The notes beneath the pieces are model-generated. The model was not told the DNA's origin. It saw only the letters and a list, made by a program, of their open reading frames with translations, and did no database searches. Below are positions 29,615 to 37,738 of a DNA stretch of 64,000 bases, one piece after another. The translations under genes were made by a program, and so were the position numbers. Numbering within the stretch: position 1 is the stretch's first letter; each line of letters begins with the position of its first letter. Source of the stretch: Luteococcus japonicus. Lineage in GTDB: Bacteria > Actinomycetota > Actinomycetes > Propionibacteriales > Propionibacteriaceae. The DNA is taken from positions 2,914,001 to 2,978,000 of the forward strand of contig NZ_RKHG01000001.1 in the NCBI RefSeq assembly GCF_003752415.1. Direction: 5' to 3'.

Positions 29615-31266
29615 TGGCCCGCCCCGCCGACGTTGCCGGCAACTCCGAGAACCTCGAGCCGAAGCCCGCATCGGCTAGCGCCGTCGCCGCTCCCAAGGGT
29701 GGCGCCTACACCTGGTTCGACGACCGCGTGGGCTTCGCCCGCCTGGGCAAGCACAACCTGCGCAAGGTCTTCCCGGACCACTGGAGCTTCCTGCTGGGCG
29801 AGATCGTCCTGTACTCCTTCATCGTCCTGCTGCTGACCGGCATCTTCCTCACCATCTGGTTCAAGCCGTCGATGGCCGAGGTCGAGTACCACGGGTCCTA
29901 CCCGCTGATGCGCGGCATCCCGATGTCCGAGGCCTTCGCGTCCACGCTGGCGCTGAGCTTCGACATCCGGGGCGGCCTGCTGGTCCGCCAGGTGCACCAC
30001 TGGGCGGCAATCCTGTTCATCGCCGGTGGCGTCGCGCACATGCTGCGCGTCTTCTTCACCGGTGCCTTCCGCAAGCCGCGTGAGATCAACTGGCTGATCG
30101 GCGTCGGCCTGATGGCCCTCAGCCTGATCGAGGGCTTCGCCGGTTACTCGCTGCCCGACGACCTGCTGTCCGGCACCGGCCTGCGCTTCGCCGACGGCCT
30201 GATCCGCTCGATCCCACTGATCGGCACCTGGGCCGAGTTCTTCATCTTCGACGGTGAGTTCCCCGGCACGGCCATCATTCCCCGCCTGTACATGGCCCAC
30301 ATCCTGCTGATCCCCGCGATCCTGCTGGGCCTGGTGGCCGCGCACATGAGCCTGATCGTCTACCACAAGCACACCCAGTACCCCGGACCGGGCCGCACCG
30401 AGACCAATGTCGTCGGCTTCCCGCTCTTCCCGGTGTACATGGCCAAGGCCGGCGGCTTCTTCTTCGTGGTCTTCGGTGTCTCGGTGCTGATGGGCGCCCT
30501 GATGCAGATCAACCCGGTGTGGAAGTACGGCCCCTACAACCCCGCTCAGGTCACCGCCGGCTCGCAGCCTGACTGGTACATGGGCTGGGTCGAGGGCGCC
30601 ATCCGCATCATCCCGAACTGGGAGAGCCACATCGGCAGCACCACCTGGAGCTGGCAGATCTTCCTTCCCGGTGTCGGCCTGATGGGCATTCTGTTCACCG
30701 GTCTGGCGCTGTGGCCCTTCATCGAGCAGTGGATCACCGGTGACAAGTCGGAGCACCACCTGCTGGACCGCCCGCGCAATGCCCCCACCCGCACCGCCCT
30801 GGGTGTGGCCGGAATGACCTGGTACGCCATGTTCTGGCTCGGTGGCGCCAACGACATCATCGCCACGCACTTCAGCGTCAGCCTGAACGCGATCAGCTGG
30901 TTCCTGCGCTTCGCGGTCATCTTCGCCCCGGTGGTGGCATTCCTGATCACCAAGCGCATCTGCCTGTCGCTGCAGCGTCGTGACGCCGAGCGTGTGCTGC
31001 ACGGCTCGGAGAGCGGCATCATCGAGCGCAGCCCCGAGGGCGCCTACTCCGAGGCGCATGTCCCGGTCGACGTCGACGAGGCCTACACCCTCACCCAGCA
31101 CAAGCAGTACGACATGGTCGAGGCTGGCGACGAGGGCGTCGGCAAGTGGCGGGCACGTGGCAGCAAGTTCCTGGTGGGCGACGAGATTGCCAAGCCCACC
31201 GCGGAGGAGATCGAGGAATCGCACCACCATGGCGACGACGAGGTTCCCTCGCTGCCGGCCCACTGA
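29614..31266 (+). CDS. qcrB: Cytochrome bc1 complex cytochrome b subunit
   Basis: A 550-aa cytochrome b. Heme-ligand histidines lie in VRQVHHWAAILFIAGGVAHM and IPAILLGLVAAHMSLIVYHK. The Qo-site region (corresponding to PEWY) appears as QPDWYMGWVEGA. About eight to nine helices are seen, followed by a long hydrophilic C-terminal tail (about 120 residues) with a His/Asp-rich end, a feature of actinobacterial QcrB. It begins at the TGATG junction with qcrA and closes the operon; a 19-bp hairpin follows. Confidence 0.97.
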   Translation: MARPADVAGNSENLEPKPASASAVAAPKGGAYTWFDDRVGFARLGKHNLRKVFPDHWSFLLGEIVLYSFIVLLLTGIFLTIWFKPSMAEVEYHGSYPLMRGIPMSEAFASTLALSFDIRGGLLVRQVHHWAAILFIAGGVAHMLRVFFTGAFRKPREINWLIGVGLMALSLIEGFAGYSLPDDLLSGTGLRFADGLIRSIPLIGTWAEFFIFDGEFPGTAIIPRLYMAHILLIPAILLGLVAAHMSLIVYHKHTQYPGPGRTETNVVGFPLFPVYMAKAGGFFFVVFGVSVLMGALMQINPVWKYGPYNPAQVTAGSQPDWYMGWVEGAIRIIPNWESHIGSTTWSWQIFLPGVGLMGILFTGLALWPFIEQWITGDKSEHHLLDRPRNAPTRTALGVAGMTWYAMFWLGGANDIIATHFSVSLNAISWFLRFAVIFAPVVAFLITKRICLSLQRRDAERVLHGSESGIIERSPEGAYSEAHVPVDVDEAYTLTQHKQYDMVEAGDEGVGKWRARGSKFLVGDEIAKPTAEEIEESHHHGDDEVPSLPAH

Positions 31267-31290
31267 GCGGTTGGCGAAGCAAGAACATGA

Positions 31291-31332
31291 AACATGGCGA
31301 GAGCCCCGGGAGACCGGGGCTCTCGCCATGTT
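31291..31332. terminator. 19-bp perfect hairpin between qcrB and a convergent gene
   Basis: Arms 31291-31309 and 31314-31332 are perfect 19-nt complements around a GAGA tetraloop. There is no T-run on either side. It lies 25 bp after the qcrB stop and 14 bp before the end of the convergent prepilin-peptidase gene. Confidence 0.75.
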
Positions 31333-31345
31333 CGAGTGCGGAGGA

Positions 31346-32032
31346 TCAGGTGAGCAGCAGCCCCAACCAGAGGCCGAGCCACAGGCTGGGGCCGTAGGCG
31401 AAGGTGCTGCCCAGCGGATGCGGGTGTTGGCGTCGCCACAGGGTGGTGCCCAGCCCGACGACCGCGCCCAGTGCGGTGCCGAGGAGGAGGGCAGCCCACC
31501 AGCACGGCCATCCGGCACTGGCGGCACCGGCACCGAGCAGCGGCGCCAGACGCACGTCCCCGAAGCCGAGGCCGGCACCGGCACGCCAGACCAGCCAGAA
31601 GAAGCACGCCGCAGCCAGGGCACCCGCTAGCAGTTGCAGGCCGAAGGCTGTCGGGTCGTCGCACAGGAGGGACGTGGCTGCGCCACCCAGGAGGGTCAGT
31701 GCGCCGCAGAAGCGGGTGAGCCACAGCGGCAGGTAGGTGGTCTCGTGGTCTGTTACGACGAGGGCTGCTGTGGGTCCGGCCAGCACCAGCAGCAGGGGCA
31801 GCTGGGTGCTGGGTTGGGTGGTGCAGACCAGGCCGGCGCCGAATCCGGCGGCCCCGGTCAGGGCCAGGGTGCGTCGGCAGGCCAACCGTGCATAGGGCGG
31901 CTTGCTCCAGCCGGGTGTCGGGTCGTCCTGGGACGGGACAGGTTCGGGCAGGAGGGGGACCAGCAGGCGCAGGCTCCCCAGGGCGAGTGTGGCGGCCGCG
32001 GCGGGCGGCGCAAGAATGGCCAGCAGGTCCAT
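31346..32032 (-). CDS. A24 family prepilin peptidase (catalytic domain only)
   Basis: A 228-aa protein with about seven hydrophobic segments. Both catalytic aspartates of A24 (type IV prepilin) peptidases are visible, in ALVVTDHETTYLPLW and GLGFGDVRLAPLLGAG. The N-terminal methyltransferase domain of PilD-type enzymes is absent, as in short archaeal-like or TadV-type enzymes. These peptidases cleave leader peptides of pilins and pseudopilins in the membrane. No pilin, ATPase or Tad gene is nearby, so its substrate lies elsewhere. It begins 5 bp after the double-HTH gene and may be co-transcribed with it. Confidence 0.78.
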   Translation of the reverse strand: MDLLAILAPPAAAATLALGSLRLLVPLLPEPVPSQDDPTPGWSKPPYARLACRRTLALTGAAGFGAGLVCTTQPSTQLPLLLVLAGPTAALVVTDHETTYLPLWLTRFCGALTLLGGAATSLLCDDPTAFGLQLLAGALAAACFFWLVWRAGAGLGFGDVRLAPLLGAGAASAGWPCWWAALLLGTALGAVVGLGTTLWRRQHPHPLGSTFAYGPSLWLGLWLGLLLT

Positions 32033-32037
32033 GCTGC

Positions 32038-32499
32038 TCAGGCGGGGGTCCGGGTGGGCGCCATGCCGGGCACATGGTCCAGCTCGTCCTCCAGCGCCTG
32101 GAGGCGCAGGGAGACCAGGCGAGAGGTGTGCAGCGGGCAGTCTCGTTCGAGCGTCGCGAGGTGGGTCCGGGTGATGCCGGAGCGTCGGGCGATCTCGGCG
32201 CTGTCCAGGCCGCGGGCGCGCACCCGACGGATGCGACGGCGCACGGGTTGTGCGGCGGTCTGCTCATTCGCGAGGGACTTGAGGGCGGCCGCGCTGGTCT
32301 CCATCAGGCGCTGGGCGTCCTGCACCCGGATCCTGTCCCGGCCTGGCTGTCCATGTGTCAGGCGTCGGGCCAGGGGAGCGGGCAGGTCGAGCGCCAGTGC
32401 CAGGACTCGCCAGGGCAGCCCGGCATCGGCGAGGAGTTCGTTGAAGCGTGCGTGGAAGGGGGCTGCGGGTACCCAGCCCTGATCGATCCGTGGGTCCAT
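32038..32499 (-). CDS. Protein with two helix-turn-helix-like segments, unknown
   Basis: A 153-aa basic protein. The N-terminal part (NELLADAGLPWRVLALALDL, then PLARRLTHG) reads like an XRE-type helix-turn-helix. A second HTH pattern, LDSAEIARRSGITRTHLATL, lies near residue 110. An Arg-rich linker (RRRIRRVRARG) joins them. It is probably a DNA-binding regulator, though no named family is recognised. ATG 32499 is chosen as the first Met of the conserved-looking region. Three 11-bp direct repeats lie 50-82 bp upstream of the start and may be its operator. Confidence 0.6.
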   Translation of the reverse strand: MDPRIDQGWVPAAPFHARFNELLADAGLPWRVLALALDLPAPLARRLTHGQPGRDRIRVQDAQRLMETSAAALKSLANEQTAAQPVRRRIRRVRARGLDSAEIARRSGITRTHLATLERDCPLHTSRLVSLRLQALEDELDHVPGMAPTRTPA

Positions 32500-32548
32500 G
32501 GCTACAGCCTCCACCAGAGTGGGGGCGGCCCGGAAGCGATTCGACGAA

Positions 32549-32581
32549 CGGACAACACCCGGACAACAACCGGACAACACC
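32549..32581. repeat. Three tandem 11-bp repeats upstream of the double-HTH gene
   Basis: Units CGGACAACACC (32549-32559), CGGACAACAAC (32560-32570) and CGGACAACACC (32571-32581) follow without a gap; only one base differs. On the strand of the downstream gene they read as TTGTCCG heptamers every 11 bp, one helical turn apart. Such phased direct repeats are typical of cooperative activator sites such as those of SARP regulators. The link to the adjacent HTH protein is inference. Confidence 0.75.
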
Positions 32582-32595
32582 CTGTGCCCGGACAG

Positions 32596-32626
32596 CGGAA
32601 GGGCCCGCCTGGGGCGGGCCCTTCCG
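32596..32626 (-). terminator. Hairpin terminator after the sunset-domain gene
   Basis: Perfect 14-bp arms 32596-32609 and 32613-32626 with a 3-nt loop lie 23 bp after the stop at 32649. No T-run follows. The repeat array sits immediately beyond it. Confidence 0.65.
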
Positions 32627-32648
32627 GTGCGGTGCTGCGGATGTGCGG

Positions 32649-33686
32649 TCAGCGCTGGGCGCGGGTGAAGCCGGCCTTCTCGGCGGCCTCAACCGAGTTG
32701 AACCACACATCGGCGATGGTCCGCTCATAGCCGGCGGAGTCATCGGTGTGGAACTTCATCGAGCGCTCATTGCCCTTGATGGTGTAGTCCGACGGGGGCT
32801 CCTCGCCCACATAGGAACCCTCCCCGTAGGTGTTGAGCACCGCGAGGTCCTCGGCCACCGTCTCGGCCTGCCCCACGGGGCCACCCTCGGCGCTCATCTG
32901 CTCCTGCGGGTCGGGGTCGGAGACGACGTCGGACTGGACAGCCACATCCTGGCCCTGCTCGGTCTCGGCGCGGTCCAGCACCTCGTCGGAGCCCTGCTCC
33001 TCGACATTGACCCAGGAGCCGGCGGCCGCGTCGTCGGAGGGCTCTTCATTGCGGTAGGCGGCGCTGGGCTGGTGGGCGGTCCAGGCATCGTCCTTGCTGG
33101 CCAGGAACTGGCGCACCGCGACGGCAGCGGCGGCCATCAGGGTGCCGGCAGCCGCAACCTTTGCGACGGTGCCGCCGACGCTGCGCTTCTTCTTCTCCGG
33201 CAGGGCCAGGTCACCACGCAGGGCCGCGGCGGCGGCCTGGCTGCGCTTGCTGGCCTCACTGACCGCGGGGTGGTTCTCGGCCTGGTGGAGCAGGTCGACC
33301 AGCTGCGGCACCAGGTCCTCCTGGACCTTCTGGCGGGCCTGCTCCGCGGCGGGCTGCACCTTCTCCGCCACCGTGTCGAAGTGGGGCTGCAGCTGCTCCT
33401 TGGTCTTGTGGGCGCCGACGGCGGCCGTCGCGGCCAGCGGGGCCACCTTGGGCGCCACCTTCGTGGCCGCGGTCTGCTTGGCCTGCTCGGTCAGCCTCTC
33501 GCGGGCGACAGCAGCCTGCTCGGCGAGCGGGGCCATCTGCTTGCGAGTGCTCTCGGCCTTCTCGGACGCAGTGGCGATCAGCGGGTTCAGCGCCTCGAGC
33601 ACCTGCTCCAGGATGGCGGCTCCGCGTTCGGCGGCCGTGTGAGTGGTCTCTGCGGCGGCGTCACGCACGTCATTCCTGCGGGTCAC
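32649..33686 (-). CDS. Coiled-coil/membrane protein with C-terminal sunset-like domain
   Basis: The 345-aa protein starts at GTG 33686, with GGAGGAAAC immediately upstream. Residues about 10-150 form an Ala/Glu/Gln-rich helix with repeated [15 protein letters not shown] and [20 protein letters not shown] patterns, apolipoprotein-like. A hydrophobic helix follows ([20 protein letters not shown], about 180-199), then an acidic, disordered region. The last ~45 residues, [20 protein letters not shown] and [16 protein letters not shown], match the short sunset domain found at the end of many actinobacterial proteins. Function is unknown; envelope association is inferred. It is divergent from the cyclophilin gene. 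Confidence 0.72.
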   Translation of the reverse strand: MTRRNDVRDAAAETTHTAAERGAAILEQVLEALNPLIATASEKAESTRKQMAPLAEQAAVARERLTEQAKQTAATKVAPKVAPLAATAAVGAHKTKEQLQPHFDTVAEKVQPAAEQARQKVQEDLVPQLVDLLHQAENHPAVSEASKRSQAAAAALRGDLALPEKKKRSVGGTVAKVAAAGTLMAAAAVAVRQFLASKDDAWTAHQPSAAYRNEEPSDDAAAGSWVNVEEQGSDEVLDRAETEQGQDVAVQSDVVSDPDPQEQMSAEGGPVGQAETVAEDLAVLNTYGEGSYVGEEPPSDYTIKGNERSMKFHTDDSAGYERTIADVWFNSVEAAEKAGFTRAQR

Positions 33687-33876
33687 GTTTCCTCCGATGT
33701 TCGATGGTGAGCTCGTGATCGAGCACCTCTCCACGCTATCCAACCGATGTCCGTCACAACAGGCATGGGGCCATGGCTCCACCAACAGCGAACAGCATCC
33801 TGCCGTGAACGCGCTGGGAGACCGGATAGTCTCGTGGACGACGGCCCGCACGGGCCCGGCAACGAGAGGACACCCA

Positions 33877-34389
33877 GTGGCATCCACTGCAACGCTGCAC
33901 ACCAACCACGGCGACATCGTCATCGAGCTGTTCGCCGACCAGGCACCCAAGACCGTGGAGAACTTCGTCGGTCTGGCCGACGGTTCCAAGGAGTACATCG
34001 ATCCGAAGACCGGCGAGAAGACCACCGGCAAGTTCTACGACGGACTGGGCTTCCACCGCGTCATCGACGGCTTCATGATCCAGGGCGGCTGCCCCCTGGG
34101 CACCGGCACCGGCGGCCCGGGCTACCAGTTCGCCGACGAGTTCCACCCGGAGCTGGTCTTCAACAAGCCCTACCTGCTGGCCATGGCCAATGCCGGACCC
34201 GGCACCAATGGCTCGCAGTTCTTCATCACCGTCGCGCCGACCCCGCACCTGAACCGTCGCCACACCATCTTCGGAGAGGTCAAGGACGCGGCCAGCCAGA
34301 AGGTCGTCGACGAGATTGCCCAGGCTCCCACCGGACGGATGGACCGCCCGGTCGAGCCCGTCGTGATCGAGTCCGTCGAGATTGCCTGA
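33877..34389 (+). CDS. Cyclophilin-type peptidyl-prolyl isomerase
   Basis: A 170-aa cytoplasmic cyclophilin that interconverts cis and trans prolyl bonds. It has [20 protein letters not shown] at the start, the catalytic Arg-Phe-Gln region [15 protein letters not shown], then [27 protein letters not shown] and [15 protein letters not shown] 33877 is preceded by GAGAGGA; the open frame upstream to 33643 lacks family similarity. It is divergent from the sunset-domain gene over 190 bp. Confidence 0.95.
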   Translation: MASTATLHTNHGDIVIELFADQAPKTVENFVGLADGSKEYIDPKTGEKTTGKFYDGLGFHRVIDGFMIQGGCPLGTGTGGPGYQFADEFHPELVFNKPYLLAMANAGPGTNGSQFFITVAPTPHLNRRHTIFGEVKDAASQKVVDEIAQAPTGRMDRPVEPVVIESVEIA

Positions 34390-34476
34390 TCCTCGGCCTG
34401 CACCGTGACGACGCCGCCATCCCCTCCGGGGTGGCGGCATCGTCGCGCCAGGGGCCGTCGCACTAGGATTCAGGGC

Positions 34477-34752
34477 ATGATCACCGCCATTGTCTTCGTC
34501 AAGGCCGATGTCGCCCGCATTCCCGAGGTTGCCCAGCAGATCGCCGCACTCGACGGGGTCAGCGAGGTCTACTCCGTCACCGGAACCATCGACCTGATCG
34601 TCATGGTCCGGGTGCGCGACACCGATGCCGTTGCAGAGGTGATCGCGGACCACCTCAACAAGGTTCCCGGCGTGACCGAGACCGAGACGCACATCGCCTT
34701 CCGCACCTTCAGCTCACACGACCTGGACGCCGCCTTCTCCCTGGGTCTGTGA
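34477..34752 (+). CDS. Stand-alone Lrp/AsnC ligand-binding (RAM) domain protein
   Basis: A 91-aa protein that is only the effector-binding domain of Lrp/AsnC regulators: MITAIVFVKADVARIPEVAQ, VSEVYSVTGTIDLIVMVRVR and VPGVTETETHIAFRTFS. No HTH is present upstream in any frame. Such stand-alone domains form dimers or octamers that bind amino acids and may act as sensors. Its 3' end overlaps the convergent exonuclease gene by 39 bp. Confidence 0.88.
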   Translation: MITAIVFVKADVARIPEVAQQIAALDGVSEVYSVTGTIDLIVMVRVRDTDAVAEVIADHLNKVPGVTETETHIAFRTFSSHDLDAAFSLGL

Positions 34753-36441
34753 CAGGCTGATCCCGACGTGGATCGGCCAGCTCCACTCGCCATCCACCTC
34801 CATCAGCCGCACGCCGGGCGTCTCCAGCCAGGAAGCGAGGAGTTCGCACTCCTCGATGGTGGCCGCCGGCATCCCGGGCCGCGTGGGCACCACCGTCTCG
34901 GCCAGGGCGACCGTCTCGCGGGCGATGCGCTGCGGCACCTCGCCGGGGGCGCTGTGCGCCGCCGCGGCCAGCCGACCGTACCGGATCACGTGGATCATCC
35001 ACCCTCCGTCGTCTGCACGCAGGGCCGCCACGATCTGCGGGCAACGGGCCACCGAACCCAACCGCTGGCCCCGCACGGTGGCGCGGGTGTAGCCCTCCAG
35101 ACGAGTGGACAGGACCGCCGCCTCCTCGAAACGCTCCTGCGTGACCAGGCGACCCATCCGCCGACCCACCCGGCCCAGCACGGGCCGCACGTCATGGGTG
35201 AGGGCCTGGCGGACCTGCTCCACCAGCTCCGGATATGCCTGGGCCGCCTCGCCCAGTTGGCAGGGTGCCGTGCACCGTGACATCTCCGCCAGGGCACAGG
35301 CCTGGGAGGGCTTGCGAGCCGAGAGGCGCTTGGTGCACTGACGGATCGGGAAGGCGTCGTAGAGCGCCAGCATGGCCTCGTCAGCGGCCTGCCGATTGCG
35401 GAAGGGACCCCAGTACTGGCAGCCGTCGTCGGCCACGGCACGCACCACCGACAGCCGAGGGAAGGCCTCCTGGGTGAGCTTGACCCACAGCAGGCGGTCC
35501 TGATTGCGGGAACGACGGTTGTAGCGCGGTGCGTGGGAGCGGATCAGCCGCAGCTCGCGGACCTCCGCCTCCAGCGGCGTGGCGCAGACGTGGGCCTCGA
35601 CCCCGGTGGCCACCCGCACCATCTCCTCCATCCGGCCTCGCTTCTCGCTGGCGGTGAAGTAGGTGCGCACCCGGGTGCGGATGTTCTTGCTCTTGCCCAC
35701 GTAGAGCACCTCGCGACGGGTGGTGCCGTCGTCGTGCATGTGGTCCGCGTAGAAGCAGTAGACGCCGGGTGAGGTGGGCAGGTCCTGGGCCCAGACCCGC
35801 TTGGCTCGCCGCTGTGGCGAGACACGACGGGTGAACTCCAGCAGGTCCTCCAGGCTGTCGACGCCCAGGTTGCCGATCCGCTCCAGCAGGCCATGCAGCA
35901 CGTCGACCGTGGCGCGGGCATCGGACAGGGCGCGGTGGTCCGGGGTCGTGGCCGCGCGGAAGTGGGCCGCGAGCGTCCCCAGCTTGCAGTTGGGGACCTC
36001 GTCGCGCAGCAGCACCTGCCGGGCCAGGGCGACGGTGTCGACCACGGCGTTGCCCGGCCAGTCGACGTCGTGGTCCACGCACGCGCGCTTGAGGAAGCCG
36101 ATGTCGAAGCCGGCATTGTGTGCCACCAGCACACTGCCGCGGCTGAACTCCAGGAAGCTCGGCAGGACCTGACCGATCCGGGGCTGGTGCAGCACCATGG
36201 AGTCCGTGATGCCGGTCAGCACTGCCACCATGGCGGGGATGTGACCGCCCGGATTCACCAGCGTCTGGAACTCGCCGAGGATCCGCCCGCCCCGGACCTT
36301 CACGGCGCCGATCTCCGTGATGGCACTGTCCGCTCCGCTGCCGGTGGTCTCCAGGTCCACGACGACGAAGGTCACCTCGGGCAGGGGAGTCCCCAGGTCC
36401 TCGAAGCTCGGCTGGCTGGCTCGATAGGCGGCGTCGGTCAT
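34714..36441 (-). CDS. DEDDh exonuclease fused to GIY-YIG (UvrC-like) nuclease
   Basis: A 575-aa two-nuclease protein. The N-terminal DnaQ-like 3'-5' exonuclease spans about residues 20-190 (FVVVDLETTGSG, LVAHNAGFDIGFL, HRALSDARATVDVL). Next is a UvrC-type GIY-YIG domain (SPGVYCFYADHMHD, VLYVGKSKNIRTRVRTYF). A Cys-rich UvrC-like middle region follows (CTKRLSARKPSQACALAEMS). The UvrC endonuclease V and HhH domains are missing, so it cannot be a complete UvrC. M. tuberculosis Rv2191 has the same architecture and neighbourhood. It likely acts in DNA repair. ATG 36441 opens the conserved region; an AGGAGG lies 15 nt upstream, which is rather far. Confidence 0.9.
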   Translation of the reverse strand: MTDAAYRASQPSFEDLGTPLPEVTFVVVDLETTGSGADSAITEIGAVKVRGGRILGEFQTLVNPGGHIPAMVAVLTGITDSMVLHQPRIGQVLPSFLEFSRGSVLVAHNAGFDIGFLKRACVDHDVDWPGNAVVDTVALARQVLLRDEVPNCKLGTLAAHFRAATTPDHRALSDARATVDVLHGLLERIGNLGVDSLEDLLEFTRRVSPQRRAKRVWAQDLPTSPGVYCFYADHMHDDGTTRREVLYVGKSKNIRTRVRTYFTASEKRGRMEEMVRVATGVEAHVCATPLEAEVRELRLIRSHAPRYNRRSRNQDRLLWVKLTQEAFPRLSVVRAVADDGCQYWGPFRNRQAADEAMLALYDAFPIRQCTKRLSARKPSQACALAEMSRCTAPCQLGEAAQAYPELVEQVRQALTHDVRPVLGRVGRRMGRLVTQERFEEAAVLSTRLEGYTRATVRGQRLGSVARCPQIVAALRADDGGWMIHVIRYGRLAAAAHSAPGEVPQRIARETVALAETVVPTRPGMPAATIEECELLASWLETPGVRLMEVDGEWSWPIHVGISLSQTQGEGGVQVV

Positions 36442-36592
36442 GGCACCAGACGCTAGACACCTCCTCTGACAGTTTTCGCGCGAGGACCGTGGCGGGTGTG
36501 CTGAAGACTTCGCCGCCCGTTTGGTGGGGCCCTGTGCCGCGAATAGAATTCGACTGGCTGTCCCGGTGTGGGGCGGCGGCGATGGGAGACAG

Positions 36593-37738
36593 ATGGTGGG
36601 CACCTTCAGGCGAGCAGTCGGCGCGATGGCTGTGGCGGGAGTCCTGGCCACCTCGCAGTTGACCGTTGCGCCGCGAGCCCAGGCGGATCCGGACGCCGTG
36701 GCCAAGGCCCAGGAGGCCCTGCAGAAGATCGAGGCCGAGAGTTCGGCCATCGACGCCCGCTACATCCAGCTGCAGTCCCAGCTCGACGATGCCTCCACGG
36801 CGCTGGGCGAGGCAACCAAGGACCTCGACGGCCAGCGCGCCAAGGTGGGGGAGCTGAGCAAGCACCTGGGCCAGTTCGCCATGCTGCGCTACCAGACCAG
36901 CGGTGTCGACATGACGACCACGCTGCTGACCAGCGACGACGAGGCCGACTTCCTCAACCAGCTGTCCACCATCCAGACCGTCACCGATCGCGCCAACGAC
37001 CGGGTGCAGACACTCCAGCTCGCCCAGGCGGACCTGGCCGTCACCCAGCAGGAGGCCGCGCAGGCCCGCCAGCGCATTGCCAAGGACAAGGCGGAACAGG
37101 CCAAGGTCGCCGCCGAGTACCGAAAGAAGGAGGCCGAGGCGCAACAGGTCCTCGACCGCCTCACCGCGGAGGAGAAGGAGCGGCTGGCCGAACTCGAGCG
37201 CAAGCAGGAGCAGGAGCGACAGGCGAAGGCTCGGGAGGCCATCGAAGCGGCCCGCCAGGCGGAGGCCGCCAGTGCCAGTGCGAGTGCCTCAGCGCCCCCC
37301 AGCGCCTCACCGACGCCCGGTGCCTCGCCCAGCTCGTCCGAGACCCCCACGTCGGAAGCCGATGACACGGCCGCTGCGGCGGCCGGCAGCGGACGCGCCT
37401 CCGATGCGGTCTCCTTCGCCCTCGCACAGGTGGGCAAATCCTATGTGATGGGGGCCACGGGGCCGGGAGCCTATGACTGTTCCGGCCTCATGCTGCGTGC
37501 CTGGGGCAATGCGGGCGTCTCGCTGCCGCGCACCTCGCAGGCCCAGTTCGGCGCCGGGAGCTCCGTGGCCACCAGTGGCCTGCAGCCCGGTGACCTGGTC
37601 TTCTACTACTCCGGAATCAGCCACGTCGGCATGTACATCGGCAAGGGCATGATCGTGCACGCCTCGAACCCGCGCACCGGGGTGAAGGTCTCCCCGGTGG
37701 ACTCGATGCCCGTGGCGGGCGCCCGGCGGGTGGGCTGA
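36593..37738 (+). CDS. Secreted NlpC/P60 peptidoglycan hydrolase with coiled coil
   Basis: A 381-aa secreted hydrolase. The signal peptide ends near residue 30 (LTVAPRAQA-DPD). A long coiled coil follows at about 33-220, then a Ser/Ala/Pro linker and a C-terminal NlpC/P60 domain (about 265-381). The Cys-His-His triad is visible: YDCSGLMLRAWG, GISHVGMYIGKG and MIVHASNP. Such RipA/RipC-like enzymes cut D-Glu-mDAP bonds during cell separation, and the coiled coil keeps them inactive until engaged by partners such as FtsEX. It corresponds to Rv2190c in position. TGATG links it to the ROK gene. Confidence 0.93.
   Translation: MVGTFRRAVGAMAVAGVLATSQLTVAPRAQADPDAVAKAQEALQKIEAESSAIDARYIQLQSQLDDASTALGEATKDLDGQRAKVGELSKHLGQFAMLRYQTSGVDMTTTLLTSDDEADFLNQLSTIQTVTDRANDRVQTLQLAQADLAVTQQEAAQARQRIAKDKAEQAKVAAEYRKKEAEAQQVLDRLTAEEKERLAELERKQEQERQAKAREAIEAARQAEAASASASASAPPSASPTPGASPSSSETPTSEADDTAAAAAGSGRASDAVSFALAQVGKSYVMGATGPGAYDCSGLMLRAWGNAGVSLPRTSQAQFGAGSSVATSGLQPGDLVFYYSGISHVGMYIGKGMIVHASNPRTGVKVSPVDSMPVAGARRVG

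Noticed and set aside
34714-36441. Complete UvrC
   Set aside because: It has a GIY-YIG and Cys-rich region but lacks the UvrC endonuclease and HhH domains and carries a DEDDh exonuclease instead.
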